Positions 8,597 through 17,615 of a stretch of 64,000 nucleotides of DNA are shown here, one piece after another. Under the pieces are notes generated by a model. It searched no databases and was not told where the DNA came from. It saw only the letters and a list, made by a program, of their open reading frames with translations. This DNA is from Burkholderia sp. TSV86 (GTDB lineage Bacteria > Pseudomonadota > Gammaproteobacteria > Burkholderiales > Burkholderiaceae), in NCBI RefSeq assembly GCF_001522865.1, contig NZ_LOWB01000072.1, forward strand, positions 1 to 64,000, read 5' to 3'. The position numbers and the translations under genes are program-made. The stretch's first letter is position 1, and every line of letters begins with the position of its first letter.

Positions 8597-9862
8597 ATGA
8601 CCGAGGCCGCCGTTCACCGTGCCATCGACGCTGTCTGGCGGATCGAGTCCGCGCGGATCATCGCGCATGTCGCGCGGCTCGTGCGTGACGTTGGTGTTGC
8701 CGAGGAGCTTGCGCAGGATGCGCTGGTCGCGGCGCTGGAGCATTGGCCCCGCGAGGGCGTGCCCGACAAGCCGGGGGCATGGCTGATGACGGCCGCGAAG
8801 CGCCGCGCGCTCGACCATTTGCGGCAAAGCGCGCTGCATGCGCGCAAGCATGAGCAACTCGGCCTCGAACTCGATGCGCTCGGCGCGCACGTCGCACCCG
8901 ACGTGGCCGACGTGTTCGAGGCCATGCGCGATGACGACATCGGCGACGACCTGCTGCGGCTCGTGTTCACGTCGTGCCATCCGGTGCTATCCACCGACGC
9001 GCGCGTGGCGCTGACGCTGCGCCTGCTCGGCGGGCTGACGACGGGCGAGATTGCACGCGCCTTCCTGGTGCCTGAGCCGACGATCGCGCAGCGCATCGTG
9101 CGCGCCAAGCGAACGTTGGCCGCGGCGAAGGTGCCGTTCGAGGTGCCGCGGGCGCCCGAGCGCGTGGCGCGGCTTGCTTCGGTACTCGAAGTGATTTATC
9201 TCATCTTTAACGAAGGCTATTCGGCGACGGCGGGCGACGACTGGATGCGGCCCGCGTTGACCGACGAGGCGCTGCGGCTCGCTCGCGTGCTGGCCGAACT
9301 CGCGCCGCAGGAGAGCGAGGTTCACGCGCTTGTTGCGTTGATGGAGCTTCAGGCGTCGCGCATGCACGCGCGTACCGATGCGCAAGGGCGCCCGGTGCTG
9401 CTGCTCGATCAGGATCGCAGCCGCTGGGACCCGCTGCTGATCCGGCGCGGCCTTGCCGCGCTCGCGCGTGCCGAAGCGCTGGGCGGCGCACGCGGCCGCT
9501 ATGCGTTGCAGGCGGCGCTGGCCGCATGCCATGCACGGGCGCGTAGCGCGGCGCAAACCGATTGGATGGAGATCGTCGCGCTCTACGACGCACTCGCGCA
9601 AGTTGCGCCTTCGCCGGTCGTCGAATTGAATCGGGCCGTGGCGCTCAGCATGGCTTTCGGGCCGGCCGCGGGGCTCGAGATTGTCGACGCGCTCGTTGCG
9701 GACCCGGCGCTCGCGCGCTATCACTGGTTGCCGAGCGTGCGCGGCGATCTGCTTGCGAAGCTCGGCCGCCGCGATGAGGCGCAAGCGGAATTTCGCCGCG
9801 CAGCCGAGCTGACGCGCAATGCGCGCGAGCGCGAGCTGTTGCTTGCACGCGCGGCAGAATGA
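8597..9862 (+). CDS. ECF42-type RNA polymerase sigma factor with C-terminal extension
   Basis: 421-aa sigma-70 family protein. Region 2 is near residues 10-75 (VAEELAQDALVAALEHWP, then KPGAWLMTAAKRRALDHLR). Region 4 is near residues 115-175 (TSCHPVLSTDARVALTLRLLGGLTTGEIARAFLV, then TIAQRIVRAKRTL). A long helical TPR-like extension follows. The extension contains FNEGYSA and a DQDRSRW motif, both typical of the ECF42 group, which is associated with DGPF proteins, as here. No anti-sigma factor gene is next to it, so control is probably through the extension. The start is set at MTEAAVHRAID because upstream residues are Arg/Gly-rich and non-homologous; the ribosome-binding site is weak (GAAGGG). 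Confidence 0.92.
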   Translation: MTEAAVHRAIDAVWRIESARIIAHVARLVRDVGVAEELAQDALVAALEHWPREGVPDKPGAWLMTAAKRRALDHLRQSALHARKHEQLGLELDALGAHVAPDVADVFEAMRDDDIGDDLLRLVFTSCHPVLSTDARVALTLRLLGGLTTGEIARAFLVPEPTIAQRIVRAKRTLAAAKVPFEVPRAPERVARLASVLEVIYLIFNEGYSATAGDDWMRPALTDEALRLARVLAELAPQESEVHALVALMELQASRMHARTDAQGRPVLLLDQDRSRWDPLLIRRGLAALARAEALGGARGRYALQAALAACHARARSAAQTDWMEIVALYDALAQVAPSPVVELNRAVALSMAFGPAAGLEIVDALVADPALARYHWLPSVRGDLLAKLGRRDEAQAEFRRAAELTRNARERELLLARAAE

Positions 9863-10086
9863 CGGCGCGCATCGCGCGGGATTTCGCGCCGGCCGGCACA
9901 GGGGCATCCTCCGTTATCCGTCCTATCCCTCGATGTATCTGCGATGCGTAAACGAGCCGCGCAACGAACTTGAACTTACGTTGAGCTAACGACTCAGAGA
10001 GTCGCGCGACACTTTCTTGCGCATGTCATTCGCCCGGCGCAATGCGCCGACCATCAATCGCAGGTGACGACTTGAACGGAAAGGGT

Positions 10087-11124
10087 ATGGCCGAAGAGGA
10101 AACGAAAATCATCAATGAAGGCAGGCGCGGGTTTCTCGCGCGTTCGTCGGCATTGCCGGCGGGAGTATTGGCATTGCCGTCGCTCGTGGGATGTGGCGAC
10201 GGCGTGATCTCGAATGCACATGCAGAGAATTCTGCGTCGGCGGGCGGGGCTACCAGCAACGCTAGCTACACGATCGACAAGTCGATCAAATCGCCGAATC
10301 AGGATTCGCGTGTTCGGACGCTGGTGCTGCACTATACCGCACAGACATTGGCGGATTCGTTGGCATCCTTGACGGATCAGAACAAGCAGGTCAGCGCGCA
10401 CTATCTCGTGCCCGACGCGCCGGACAACGGCCGGCGTTTCAAGGTATTCGAACTCGTGCCCGAAGCGTGCCGCGCATGGCATGCGGGGCTCAGTTACTGG
10501 CAAGGCGACCGGATGCTCAACGCGGGCTCGGTTGGCATCGAGATCGTCAATCTTGGCTTTCCGCCGGAGGATGAAACGCTGCCGCTGATGAACCGGCGCT
10601 GGTATCCGTATCCGGATGCACAGGTGGCCGTGTTCGGCAGGCTTGCCGCGGACGTGGTCGCGCGGCACCAGATTTTGCCGCACAAGGTCGTCGGTCATTC
10701 GGACGTCGCGCCTGGCCGCAAGACCGATCCGGGCCCGCTGTTTCCGTGGAAGCGGCTTTACGACGAATTCCGTATCGGTGCGTGGCCGCAGGCCGAGGCC
10801 GTCGCATATTACCGGAGCAGCAGGCCGTTCGCGGGCGATATCGCGAGCTTGCAATCGAAGCTGCTTGCATACGGCTACGACACGCCGCAAACCGGCCTGC
10901 TCGATGCGCAAACGGTCAACGTCGTGTCGGCGTTCCAGATGCACTTCCGGCCGTCTCGCTACGACGGCGTGCCCGATGTCGAGACCGTAGCCATTCTCGA
11001 TGCATTGCTCGAGAAATACTTCAACCGGCCGCGCTCGCTCAGTATCAATCGGCAACTGCTGCCGAGCGTGCCGGCAGGCGAAAAGGGCGGCGATGTGTGG
11101 CCGCTTCCTGCCGCGCCGCGCTGA
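10087..11124 (+). CDS. N-acetylmuramoyl-L-alanine amidase, AmiD-type Tat lipoprotein
   Basis: 345-aa peptidoglycan amidase. The N-terminus has a twin-arginine motif (RRGFLARS, about residues 13-20) followed by a hydrophobic run and a lipobox-like LVGC, so it is probably exported by Tat and lipidated. The Amidase_2 domain spans about residues 75-245: VLHYTA gives the first zinc His, KVVGHSDVAPGRKTDPGPLFPW gives the second His and the catalytic Lys/Asp segment. A C-terminal peptidoglycan-binding domain follows (DIASLQSKLLAYGYDTPQTG). This is the AmiD/AmpD-like periplasmic arrangement used in cell-wall recycling. Start chosen at MAEEETKII behind a GGAAAGGG ribosome-binding site. Confidence 0.9.
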   Translation: MAEEETKIINEGRRGFLARSSALPAGVLALPSLVGCGDGVISNAHAENSASAGGATSNASYTIDKSIKSPNQDSRVRTLVLHYTAQTLADSLASLTDQNKQVSAHYLVPDAPDNGRRFKVFELVPEACRAWHAGLSYWQGDRMLNAGSVGIEIVNLGFPPEDETLPLMNRRWYPYPDAQVAVFGRLAADVVARHQILPHKVVGHSDVAPGRKTDPGPLFPWKRLYDEFRIGAWPQAEAVAYYRSSRPFAGDIASLQSKLLAYGYDTPQTGLLDAQTVNVVSAFQMHFRPSRYDGVPDVETVAILDALLEKYFNRPRSLSINRQLLPSVPAGEKGGDVWPLPAAPR

Positions 11125-11499
11125 CCCGCTGCCGATAGGGCGCGCGCCGCATGACAGCGGCGCGCGTCGTGCGATCCGGCGGCACGAATCGGCAGCGCGG
11201 CCGATGCTCGCGCGAGCGCCACCAGGTTGCCGTTGCGCGCCAAAGCCCGCGAATTCGTTCGTTTTTGACACGGCCATTTCCGCCGTTGCGCGGATATCGC
11301 AGCCATCGCCGCGGCTTTGCCGTTTCAAGCTACCTCCACCACTATTGCCGCGCTATCACCGGCATTAAAAGTGCCTATTGGGAACGCGCGTGCGACCGTC
11401 TAGATTGGAATGCACGATGGCGGACGCGCATTGATCGTTCTCCGCAATAATCGTTCCCGTCCGGTGTCGCCTGCGCGGGTGCTCGATTCGTAGGCTTAA
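11125..11499. other. Intergenic stretch, no gene seen
   Basis: About 375 bp between the amidase and rubrerythrin genes. Open frames here have random composition. No clear terminator, repeat or palindrome is visible; a promoter for rubrerythrin is expected but I cannot place it. Confidence 0.4.
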
Positions 11500-11922
11500 A
11501 TGGCACCGCTCAAGGGCAGCAAGACCGGGCAGAACTTGAAGCACGCATTCGTGGGCGAGTCGCAGGCGATTCGCCGCGACCTGTATTTCGCGGCCAAAGC
11601 GGACGTCGAGGGGCAGAACGATGTCGCTATGTTGTTTCGTTCGACTGCCGAAGGCGAGACCGGCCATGCGCACGGCCATCTTGAATATCTGGAGGCGGTC
11701 GGCGATCCGGTAACGGGTTTGCCGTTCGGCACGTCGCGGTTGAACCAGCAATCGGCAATCGCCGGAAAAACACGCGAATACACTGCTATGTATCCGGGCG
11801 TAGCGAAGAGCGCACGCGAAGAAGGTTTCGATGAAATCGCCCACTGGTTCGAAACGCTGGCGAAGGCGGAGCGTAGTTATGCGAACCGGTATGCGAAGGC
11901 GTTGGATGCTTTGGTCGACTGA
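11500..11922 (+). CDS. Rubrerythrin-type diiron protein
   Basis: 140-aa ferritin-like protein. Iron ligands can be traced: Glu in HAFVGESQA, the EGETGHAHGH motif near residues 46-55, and E/ExxH in REEGFDEIAHWFE near residues 104-116. The C-terminal rubredoxin domain of classical rubrerythrins is absent, as in the short proteobacterial class. Its likely role is peroxide reduction. In related proteobacteria this gene is followed by an Fe-S oxidoreductase and a DUF3501 gene; both are present here only as wrecks, so this is the last intact member of the set and its reductant is unclear. Confidence 0.92.
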   Translation: MAPLKGSKTGQNLKHAFVGESQAIRRDLYFAAKADVEGQNDVAMLFRSTAEGETGHAHGHLEYLEAVGDPVTGLPFGTSRLNQQSAIAGKTREYTAMYPGVAKSAREEGFDEIAHWFETLAKAERSYANRYAKALDALVD

Positions 11923-12067
11923 TAGCCGACCGCTCTCACGCGCGAGCCGGCGCGCGAACATGCTGGTTAACCAGATTTTGCATAGGCGGGAGTGAACCGG
12001 CGCTGGGTTGCCGCGCTCAAAGTGGCCGCGGTCCGGCCGAGGCGGCTGCGACACGATGGAGCCTGCG

Positions 12068-12880
12068 ATGTCTCACCGAGAAGGCTGTCTGGAGGCCCCA
12101 CCCGGCATCCGCTCGATTGGCGCTCGGATGCGTTCTGCAATCAAGCCGCGATCGACACCGAACTCGCGTGAGTGTTCGATATTTGCGCCGGCTGCTGGCG
12201 TTGAGTGTCGCTATGCGGTGCGTTTCCGGCTTTGTTCGACCTCGTCGATGAAACCGATACGGGCGAAGCGCATGATATCGGTCCGAACTCATTCGGCAAG
12301 GTCGCCGATCAGTGTTATTTATGCGACCTTTGCTATATGACCAAATGCCCATACGTGCCGTCGCATCCATGGAACGTCGATTTTCCGCACCTGATGCTGC
12401 GTGTGAAGGCGGCGGGCCACAAACGCAATGCAGTCCGGTTGTGCGATAAGGTAATGCCGAACACCGATGCGCTCGGTTATTTCGCGGGCATTCCGATTGT
12501 CACGCGGGCGGTCAATGCCGCCAATCGCACAAGCACTGTGCGCGGTGGGCCCGACGCAACGCTCGGTGTCGATCGACGCATAGCTGCCGGAATCCGCGCG
12601 ACATGAGTTTCGGCGCGCCGCTCGCCGAATACGCCGCCGTGCGACGGTGCGTGCACGGCCTGGCGCGTCGCGGTCTATGCGACTTATTGCGTGAACTGCA
12701 ACGCGCCCGCCATCGGTCACGATTTGCTTTCCATACTCGAACACAAGTGCGCACGGTTGCCGATGCGCTCTGGGACCCGTTCGAATACGTGGTTGCGCGC
12801 CATTGAGACGGCTTGTTGAAAGCCGATTTCAAGAATGGGCTTGGCACTGTGTCGCATCACGTGTCGTTCCATGCGCGTGG
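12068..12880 (+). pseudogene. Decayed Fe-S oxidoreductase (heterodisulfide reductase/GlpC-like)
   Basis: Translation in shifting frames recovers a CCG/Fe-S oxidoreductase usually found after rubrerythrin. It begins MSHREGCLEAP, shifts frame near 12095, and meets in-frame TGA codons at 12169-12171 and 12202-12204; the second replaces what should be a Cys of the first 4Fe-4S cluster. The frame then runs through SLCGAFPALFDLVDETD and the second cluster QCYLCDLCYMTKCPYV to about 12500. Further frame changes lead to VYATYCVNCN (12678 on), an internal deletion after SILEHK, then WDPFEYVVARH, a stop, and KADFKNGLGTVSHHVS up to the junction with the DUF3501 remnant. At least three independent lesion types make function very unlikely. 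Confidence 0.85.
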
Positions 12881-13057
12881 GCGAACGAGAAAACGTTTGC
12901 CGTGCATTTCGTACGATTCGAGTTCAGCGGCGCAATGAAAGTGAAGCTCAAGGCGGGAACGCTGCTTTTGATCGGTTGCGATCATCCCGACTATCCGTTT
13001 CAAGCCGAACCGATCGACTCAGAAGTCGCCGTGTCGCTCGCGAGCGGTCTCGACTGA
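12881..13057 (+). pseudogene. C-terminal remnant of DUF3501 protein
   Basis: The last 58 codons encode NEKTFAVHFVRFEF, then LLIGCDHPDYPF and VAVSLASGLD, which match the C-terminus of DUF3501 proteins (family pattern NEKTSSVHFLRFE, then GVDHPNY, then SLAGDL). The start of the gene and the end of the preceding Fe-S gene are both gone, so one deletion fused the two wrecks. DUF3501 is the normal third member of the rubrerythrin/Fe-S set. Confidence 0.8.
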
Positions 13058-13632
13058 GCGTCAAAATTCCATCCTGCGCGGCCAGCGCGACATTTCATTG
13101 GTCGAAGTTAAGTGTCTCTGATATTGCATGAAGCGGAGATAATGGGACTGTGGAAATTATTCGGTTGCTGATCTGTAAAAAACATCGTCTGATTTTATGA
13201 GTTTACCGCTGTTGTATAAATCGGAAAATTGATTCCGAGTGAGGCTGGGGTTTGTGTCTGATGCTATTTCCAGTGCAGTATTTAGTTTCGTCTTTATTTT
13301 TTGTGAGCGGTACTCTTTAGGAGTGTTTGTAAAAAATAAAAATATTAATCAACTCCTTCTTCATGAATTTGATTGTTGTTTTGGCGGGGAATATCGAGCA
13401 GGCTATATATTGCTATAAAACTTGGTGATGATATGCTCCATGCATAAAAAGAATTGCATCGAGTGAGACAGAGGTTTGTGCATCGACGGTGAGAATGCCG
13501 GCATTGTGCTAGTGCTTGATGTGTCGGCGTGCACAACCCTGGTGTTCATGTGCAACCTGGCTGCAGCCGCAGGCGCGGTGTGCTTGCGGTCTGCCGCCAA
13601 TCGCAGCCCGGCCTGGCTGCGTGGAGAAACCT
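13058..13632. other. AT-rich intergenic stretch with an imperfect direct repeat
   Basis: About 575 bp of conspicuously lower GC than the flanks. No credible gene. A 21-bp direct repeat occurs at 13236-13256 and 13460-13480 (CGAGTGAG, then CTGGG or CAGAG-type centre, then GTTTGTG; 18 of 21 positions identical). It may be a regulatory or mobile-element scar. Confidence 0.5.
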
Positions 13633-14625
13633 ATGTTCTTCGATGAGCTAAATGATGCTGAGTGGGCCCGTCTCTCGACATTGATTGTGGATGAACCCGT
13701 CCGGCTGAATCGGCGAGGCAGGCCGCGTGCTGAGAATCGAATCGTCGCGAATGCCGTATTGTGGATTCTCACGACTGGCGAACCGTGGTCGAAATTGCCT
13801 AGCCGCTATCCGTCCGGCCCGACGTGCCGGCGGCGCTTCGAGGATTGGCTCGCCAGCGGTTTGCTTGCAGAGATGGTGAAGGTGCTCTCCGACGAGAGCG
13901 GCCGTAGGTTCGCCTATGTGCCGCCGCCCGCGCCGGATGCGGCGGCGCGCCGGGCGCCCGAGGCGGCGGCCGATTGCGACCGTCTGCGCGGGGTGTTTTG
14001 GCAAAATCCGCAGTCGTGGCGTTTGCCGCTCGCTCAACCGAGCATGGCGGCCACTGAGGTAGCCGTGAGAGACGACGATCGCGACACCGACGCACGAAAT
14101 GGCCGCAGCCTTGCCGCCACAGGTGCGACGGCAATGCGCGACGGCCGGCCTGGACATGGCAGAACCTACCTGACATCGTTCAACGACGCGACGCGCGTTT
14201 CGCATCAGACCGAAACTTATCGCGGCTATACCGTGTACGGAGGCGCACGGCCAGTGCGAAACCTGATGTATCGCGCGTGGGCCGAGATCGTGCAGGAAGA
14301 CCGCCGAGTCGAGCGCTCGGGGCTCATTGGGCCGCGCTTTACCGACGCGGAATCGGCGGAGCATTATGCACTCGATTGGGCGCGCTGTTGGATCGACCGG
14401 CATTGCCCGTCGGCCAACATTACGTCGATCGAGAAAGCGGCGCCCGAAGCCGTGTGTGCTGCGGACCAGACGATGGCGACGATTGCGGAGTTATCCGCGA
14501 TCGCATCGGCCGAATCCAAGATCACACACCTTGCGGCCGAGAGGTGCCGCACGGCGGATAATCGTGACGATGCGTCGAAAAACCAGCTTGATCGGCATGA
14601 ATATGCCGAATATCGGATCGGTTGA
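13633..14625 (+). CDS. Transposase-derived DUF4096-type HTH protein with extra C-terminal domain
   Basis: 330-aa protein. Residues 1-95 look like the N-terminal DUF4096 DNA-binding part of IS5-family transposases (FDELNDAEWARLSTLI, then GRPRAENRIVANAVLWILTTGEPWSKLP, then TCRRRFEDWLASGL). The catalytic DDE half is missing. A low-complexity Pro/Ala/Asp linker leads to a second small domain at about residues 190-260 (YRGYTVYGGARP, then FTDAESAEHYALDWARCWID), which resembles DUF6566-like domains. I infer a domesticated DNA-binding protein, perhaps a regulator of the adjacent exopolysaccharide region, not an active transposase. Start ATG follows a GGAGAAACCT ribosome-binding site. Confidence 0.7.
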   Translation: MFFDELNDAEWARLSTLIVDEPVRLNRRGRPRAENRIVANAVLWILTTGEPWSKLPSRYPSGPTCRRRFEDWLASGLLAEMVKVLSDESGRRFAYVPPPAPDAAARRAPEAAADCDRLRGVFWQNPQSWRLPLAQPSMAATEVAVRDDDRDTDARNGRSLAATGATAMRDGRPGHGRTYLTSFNDATRVSHQTETYRGYTVYGGARPVRNLMYRAWAEIVQEDRRVERSGLIGPRFTDAESAEHYALDWARCWIDRHCPSANITSIEKAAPEAVCAADQTMATIAELSAIASAESKITHLAAERCRTADNRDDASKNQLDRHEYAEYRIG

Positions 14626-14801
14626 AAATCGTACTGGCGGGCCAGGCGCCATCCGGTTCTCGCAGGGGTGACGGGCGGGCTTGCCGGACCCCGAGCGGTG
14701 GTTCCGGAATCAAAGCGTGGCGGACTGAATGAGCGCGCTGCATCGCGGCCTGATGGGGGCGATGCAGTTTCATGTTCGACACCGTGTCGATGGCGTCTGC
14801 A

Positions 14802-15720
14802 GGCATCGTCGAAACGGACGTTGTTGTCTTTGCCAGGGTACGGGTCCGATTGCACTTCGATCCATTCGAGTGACATCTTGCCGGGGTTTTCGAGCCGGTT
14901 CGTCGTACCAAGCGGGATGTATGTCGATTCGTTCTCCGAACGCAGGAACATTTCATCGCCACGCGTGATGTGCGCGGCGCCGCGCACGGCGATCCAGTGT
15001 TCGGTGCGAGGATGATGCATTTGCAACGACAGTCGCGCACCCGGCTTGACGGCGATTCGCTTGCCCTGAAAACGTCAGGCGCTATCGACCGAATCGTAGT
15101 ATCCCCACGGACAATGCGCCGTGCGGTGGGCTAATGCTTCCGCGCCAGACTCGCTCTTCAGGCGGCCGGCGGTTTTCTTGACTTCCTGCAGGTGTGTGCG
15201 ACCGGTGACGAGAATCGCGTCGGAGATTTCGACCATGACGCGATTGTGTGTGCAGACACATGCGAACAGGTGTTCTTCCGAATGCGCGAACGTCGATGAG
15301 GCATGCCCGATGCACACACGGCCGCGTGCGACGTTGCCATCCCGGGCGAATGGTTGCGCAGACAACGGCCCCATGACCGCACGGTCGGCCAGTATGACAG
15401 CCGGCGACTGTGTCGCCGCCGCCAGTGCTAGCACGCAGTGCGGTGGTCGTTGGCGCGGGTGCGGTATCGCGGCTGCCCGGTTCGGGTACAAGCGTCGCAT
15501 TCTTGCTGGCGAGCCGAAATTGCTCAGCAGTCGTGAAGCTGTGCTCTTCGCCACACTCGACGAGAATTCGTTCGAATAGCGGAAGACCCGCCGATCGACC
15601 ATCGAGGCAGCACACAGTCGATTGCAGCATCGATTCATTGCCGAGCAGATTAAACAGTTGTATCGAATGATGCTCGCGCGGCATCTGCCAGGGTCGCATA
15701 TCTGAACAAGCGGCCAACAT
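14802..15720 (-). pseudogene. Wrecked manC/bceA (mannose-1-phosphate guanylyltransferase / mannose-6-phosphate isomerase)
   Basis: Minus-strand translation yields a guanylyltransferase N-terminus (about 15720-15400: REHHSIQLFNLLGNESMLQS, then EEHSFTTAEQFRLAS, then EPGSRDTAPA) in one frame. The GG-GTRLWP substrate motif is destroyed. A large internal deletion and a frame change follow, then the C-terminal linker and cupin domain (about 15300-14802: SDAILVTGRTHLQEVKK, HRTAHCPWG, then QMHHPRTEHWIAVRG, ENESTYIPLGTTNRLENPGK and VRFDDA), broken by an in-frame TGA at 15075-15077. In the cepacian cluster the homologue is bceA, which makes GDP-mannose. It is non-functional here. Confidence 0.85.
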
Positions 15721-16169
15721 GAACCGGTGCGAGCATTGTCTCAATGAATGTCGGTGGCGAACGCCGTGTTCATAGTGACGCTCTTTGAATGGAAGCAAAA
15801 AGGCAGTGCCAATGTTGTAGCGTGACGTAAATTGACGATAAGTGCACGGTATTGGTACATAAAGCCGATGGCATGCCGCAAATAGATAGAAAAATATGAT
15901 GCTGCGAAAAGCAACGTATAAAAATAAAAAATAATTGATTTAAAGAAAATGAAAGCTATGATGATTTGGTACTCGTTCGGAATCTAGGATTCGATCGAAT
16001 TTGCCAAAATAAAAATATAAAAACTGCTGTCAGAAAAAAATTCGGGATCGGAAAGTGATGACTTTTTTTGGAAATAATTCTGTCCTTGCGGCAGGAATTT
16101 TATTGAAGGTTCAATAGCGTCATGCACTGTTTTGACCAGATGCTGTTCTGGCAGCACGAGGACGCAACC
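15721..16169. other. AT-rich leader/promoter region of the exopolysaccharide cluster
   Basis: About 450 bp of low-GC sequence (especially 15830-16100) between the wrecked manC and the first glycosyl-phosphate transferase gene. No gene is credible. This is where the promoter of the long co-directional bce run should be, but no sigma-70 element is convincing by eye. Confidence 0.4.
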
Positions 16170-17573
16170 ATGTTGAGCGTACAGGCTAGGGTGATTGATA
16201 TCGCGATGGTGGTTGTGGGCACGCTGATCGCCGCGCTGCTGCACCAGGGGGGGCGCATGTGGCTCGATGATCTCCAGCAAACGATGCTGGTGTTCGACTG
16301 CATGCTCGTCGTCGTGTTTTTTCCAGCGTTCGGCATTTATCAATCCTGGCGCGGCATGCCGATGTTCGGCCTGATGTGGCGCGTGTCGGTTGCTTGGCTC
16401 GTCGTCGAGGGAGCAGGCATCTTGATGAGTTTCGGCGTGCATCACGCAAGCGAATTTTCGTATTTATGGCTCGGCTATTGGGCAGTTGCGACGATTACAT
16501 TGCTGATTACATCAAAGGCGTGCGCGCATGCAGTGCTGCGGCAGTTGCGGCGCGGCGGCTACAACCACAAGGCGGTGGCGATCGTTGGCAGCGTGCATGC
16601 GGTGGCGGCGAGGCGTCTCGTCGCGCATATGCGTGCGCGTCCGGATGCGGGCTTCAACCCTGTCTGTATCTATGACGCATCTGGCGGCGCCGTCGATGCG
16701 AAAACCCGTCCGATGCCGCTTGGCCTGGACGGCATCGTGATCGAGCGCTGCTTTGCCGAGCTGGTGCGGCGCGTGCGGGGCCGCGAGATTCGCGAGCTAT
16801 GGCTCGTGCTACCACTGTCGGAGGAGCCGCAGATTCACCGGATCGTGACCGAGTTTCGCCACGATTTCGTCAACATTCGTTTCATTCCTGATGTGCGTAG
16901 CGTGTCGCTTTTCAATCAGGACGTGGTTGAGTTGCTTGGCGTGCCGGCGATCAACCTTGCCGCATCACCGATCACCGACATGAGGATTTTGCCGAAGTTC
17001 GTGTTCGACCGGATGTTCGCGCTCGCGGCGCTCGTGTTGCTCGCACCAGCGATGCTGACGATCGCCGCGCTCGTCAAATCGACTTCGCCCGGCCCCGTGT
17101 TTTTCAAGCAAAAGCGCAAGGGAGTCGACGGAGGCGAGTTCGAAATCTATAAGTTTCGCTCGATGAAGGTTCATCAGGAAAGGGCCGGGCAGATCACGCA
17201 GGCCACGAAGGACGATTCGCGCGTGACGCCCGTTGGCCGCTTCCTGCGCCGCACGAGCCTCGATGAGTTGCCGCAGTTCATCAACGTGCTGAAGGGCGAG
17301 ATGTCGGTGGTCGGCCCGCGCCCGCACGCGTTGGAGCACGACGATATCTACAAGGATCTCGTGAACGGCTACATGTTCCGCTACCGGATCAAGCCGGGCA
17401 TCACGGGTTGGGCGCAGATCAACGGCTTTCGCGGCGAAACGGCCCGCATCGAGCAGATGGCTGCCCGCGTGAAGCTGGATTTGTACTACATGCAGAACTG
17501 GTCGTTCTGGCTGGACATCAAGATCGTCGCGCTGACGTTATGGAAGGGCTTTACCTGCAGTAACGCGTATTGA
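16170..17573 (+). CDS. bceB: Undecaprenyl-phosphate glucose phosphotransferase (BceB/WcaJ type)
   Basis: Polyisoprenyl-phosphate hexose-1-phosphate transferase that starts exopolysaccharide repeat-unit assembly on the inner membrane. About 467 aa: four or five N-terminal membrane helices, a Rossmann-like CoA-binding domain near residues 130-260 ([10 protein letters not shown]), one more membrane segment, then the bacterial sugar transferase domain from about residue 275. Catalytic motifs are visible: [47 protein letters not shown] and [18 protein letters not shown] start at [10 protein letters not shown], preceded by GAGG; an in-frame ATG at 16122 would add 16 residues. First intact gene of the cluster. 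Confidence 0.9.
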   Translation: MLSVQARVIDIAMVVVGTLIAALLHQGGRMWLDDLQQTMLVFDCMLVVVFFPAFGIYQSWRGMPMFGLMWRVSVAWLVVEGAGILMSFGVHHASEFSYLWLGYWAVATITLLITSKACAHAVLRQLRRGGYNHKAVAIVGSVHAVAARRLVAHMRARPDAGFNPVCIYDASGGAVDAKTRPMPLGLDGIVIERCFAELVRRVRGREIRELWLVLPLSEEPQIHRIVTEFRHDFVNIRFIPDVRSVSLFNQDVVELLGVPAINLAASPITDMRILPKFVFDRMFALAALVLLAPAMLTIAALVKSTSPGPVFFKQKRKGVDGGEFEIYKFRSMKVHQERAGQITQATKDDSRVTPVGRFLRRTSLDELPQFINVLKGEMSVVGPRPHALEHDDIYKDLVNGYMFRYRIKPGITGWAQINGFRGETARIEQMAARVKLDLYYMQNWSFWLDIKIVALTLWKGFTCSNAY

Positions 17574-17615
17574 GCACGACAAATTTTACGGCTCACTGGC
17601 TAAAAGGTTCGACAG

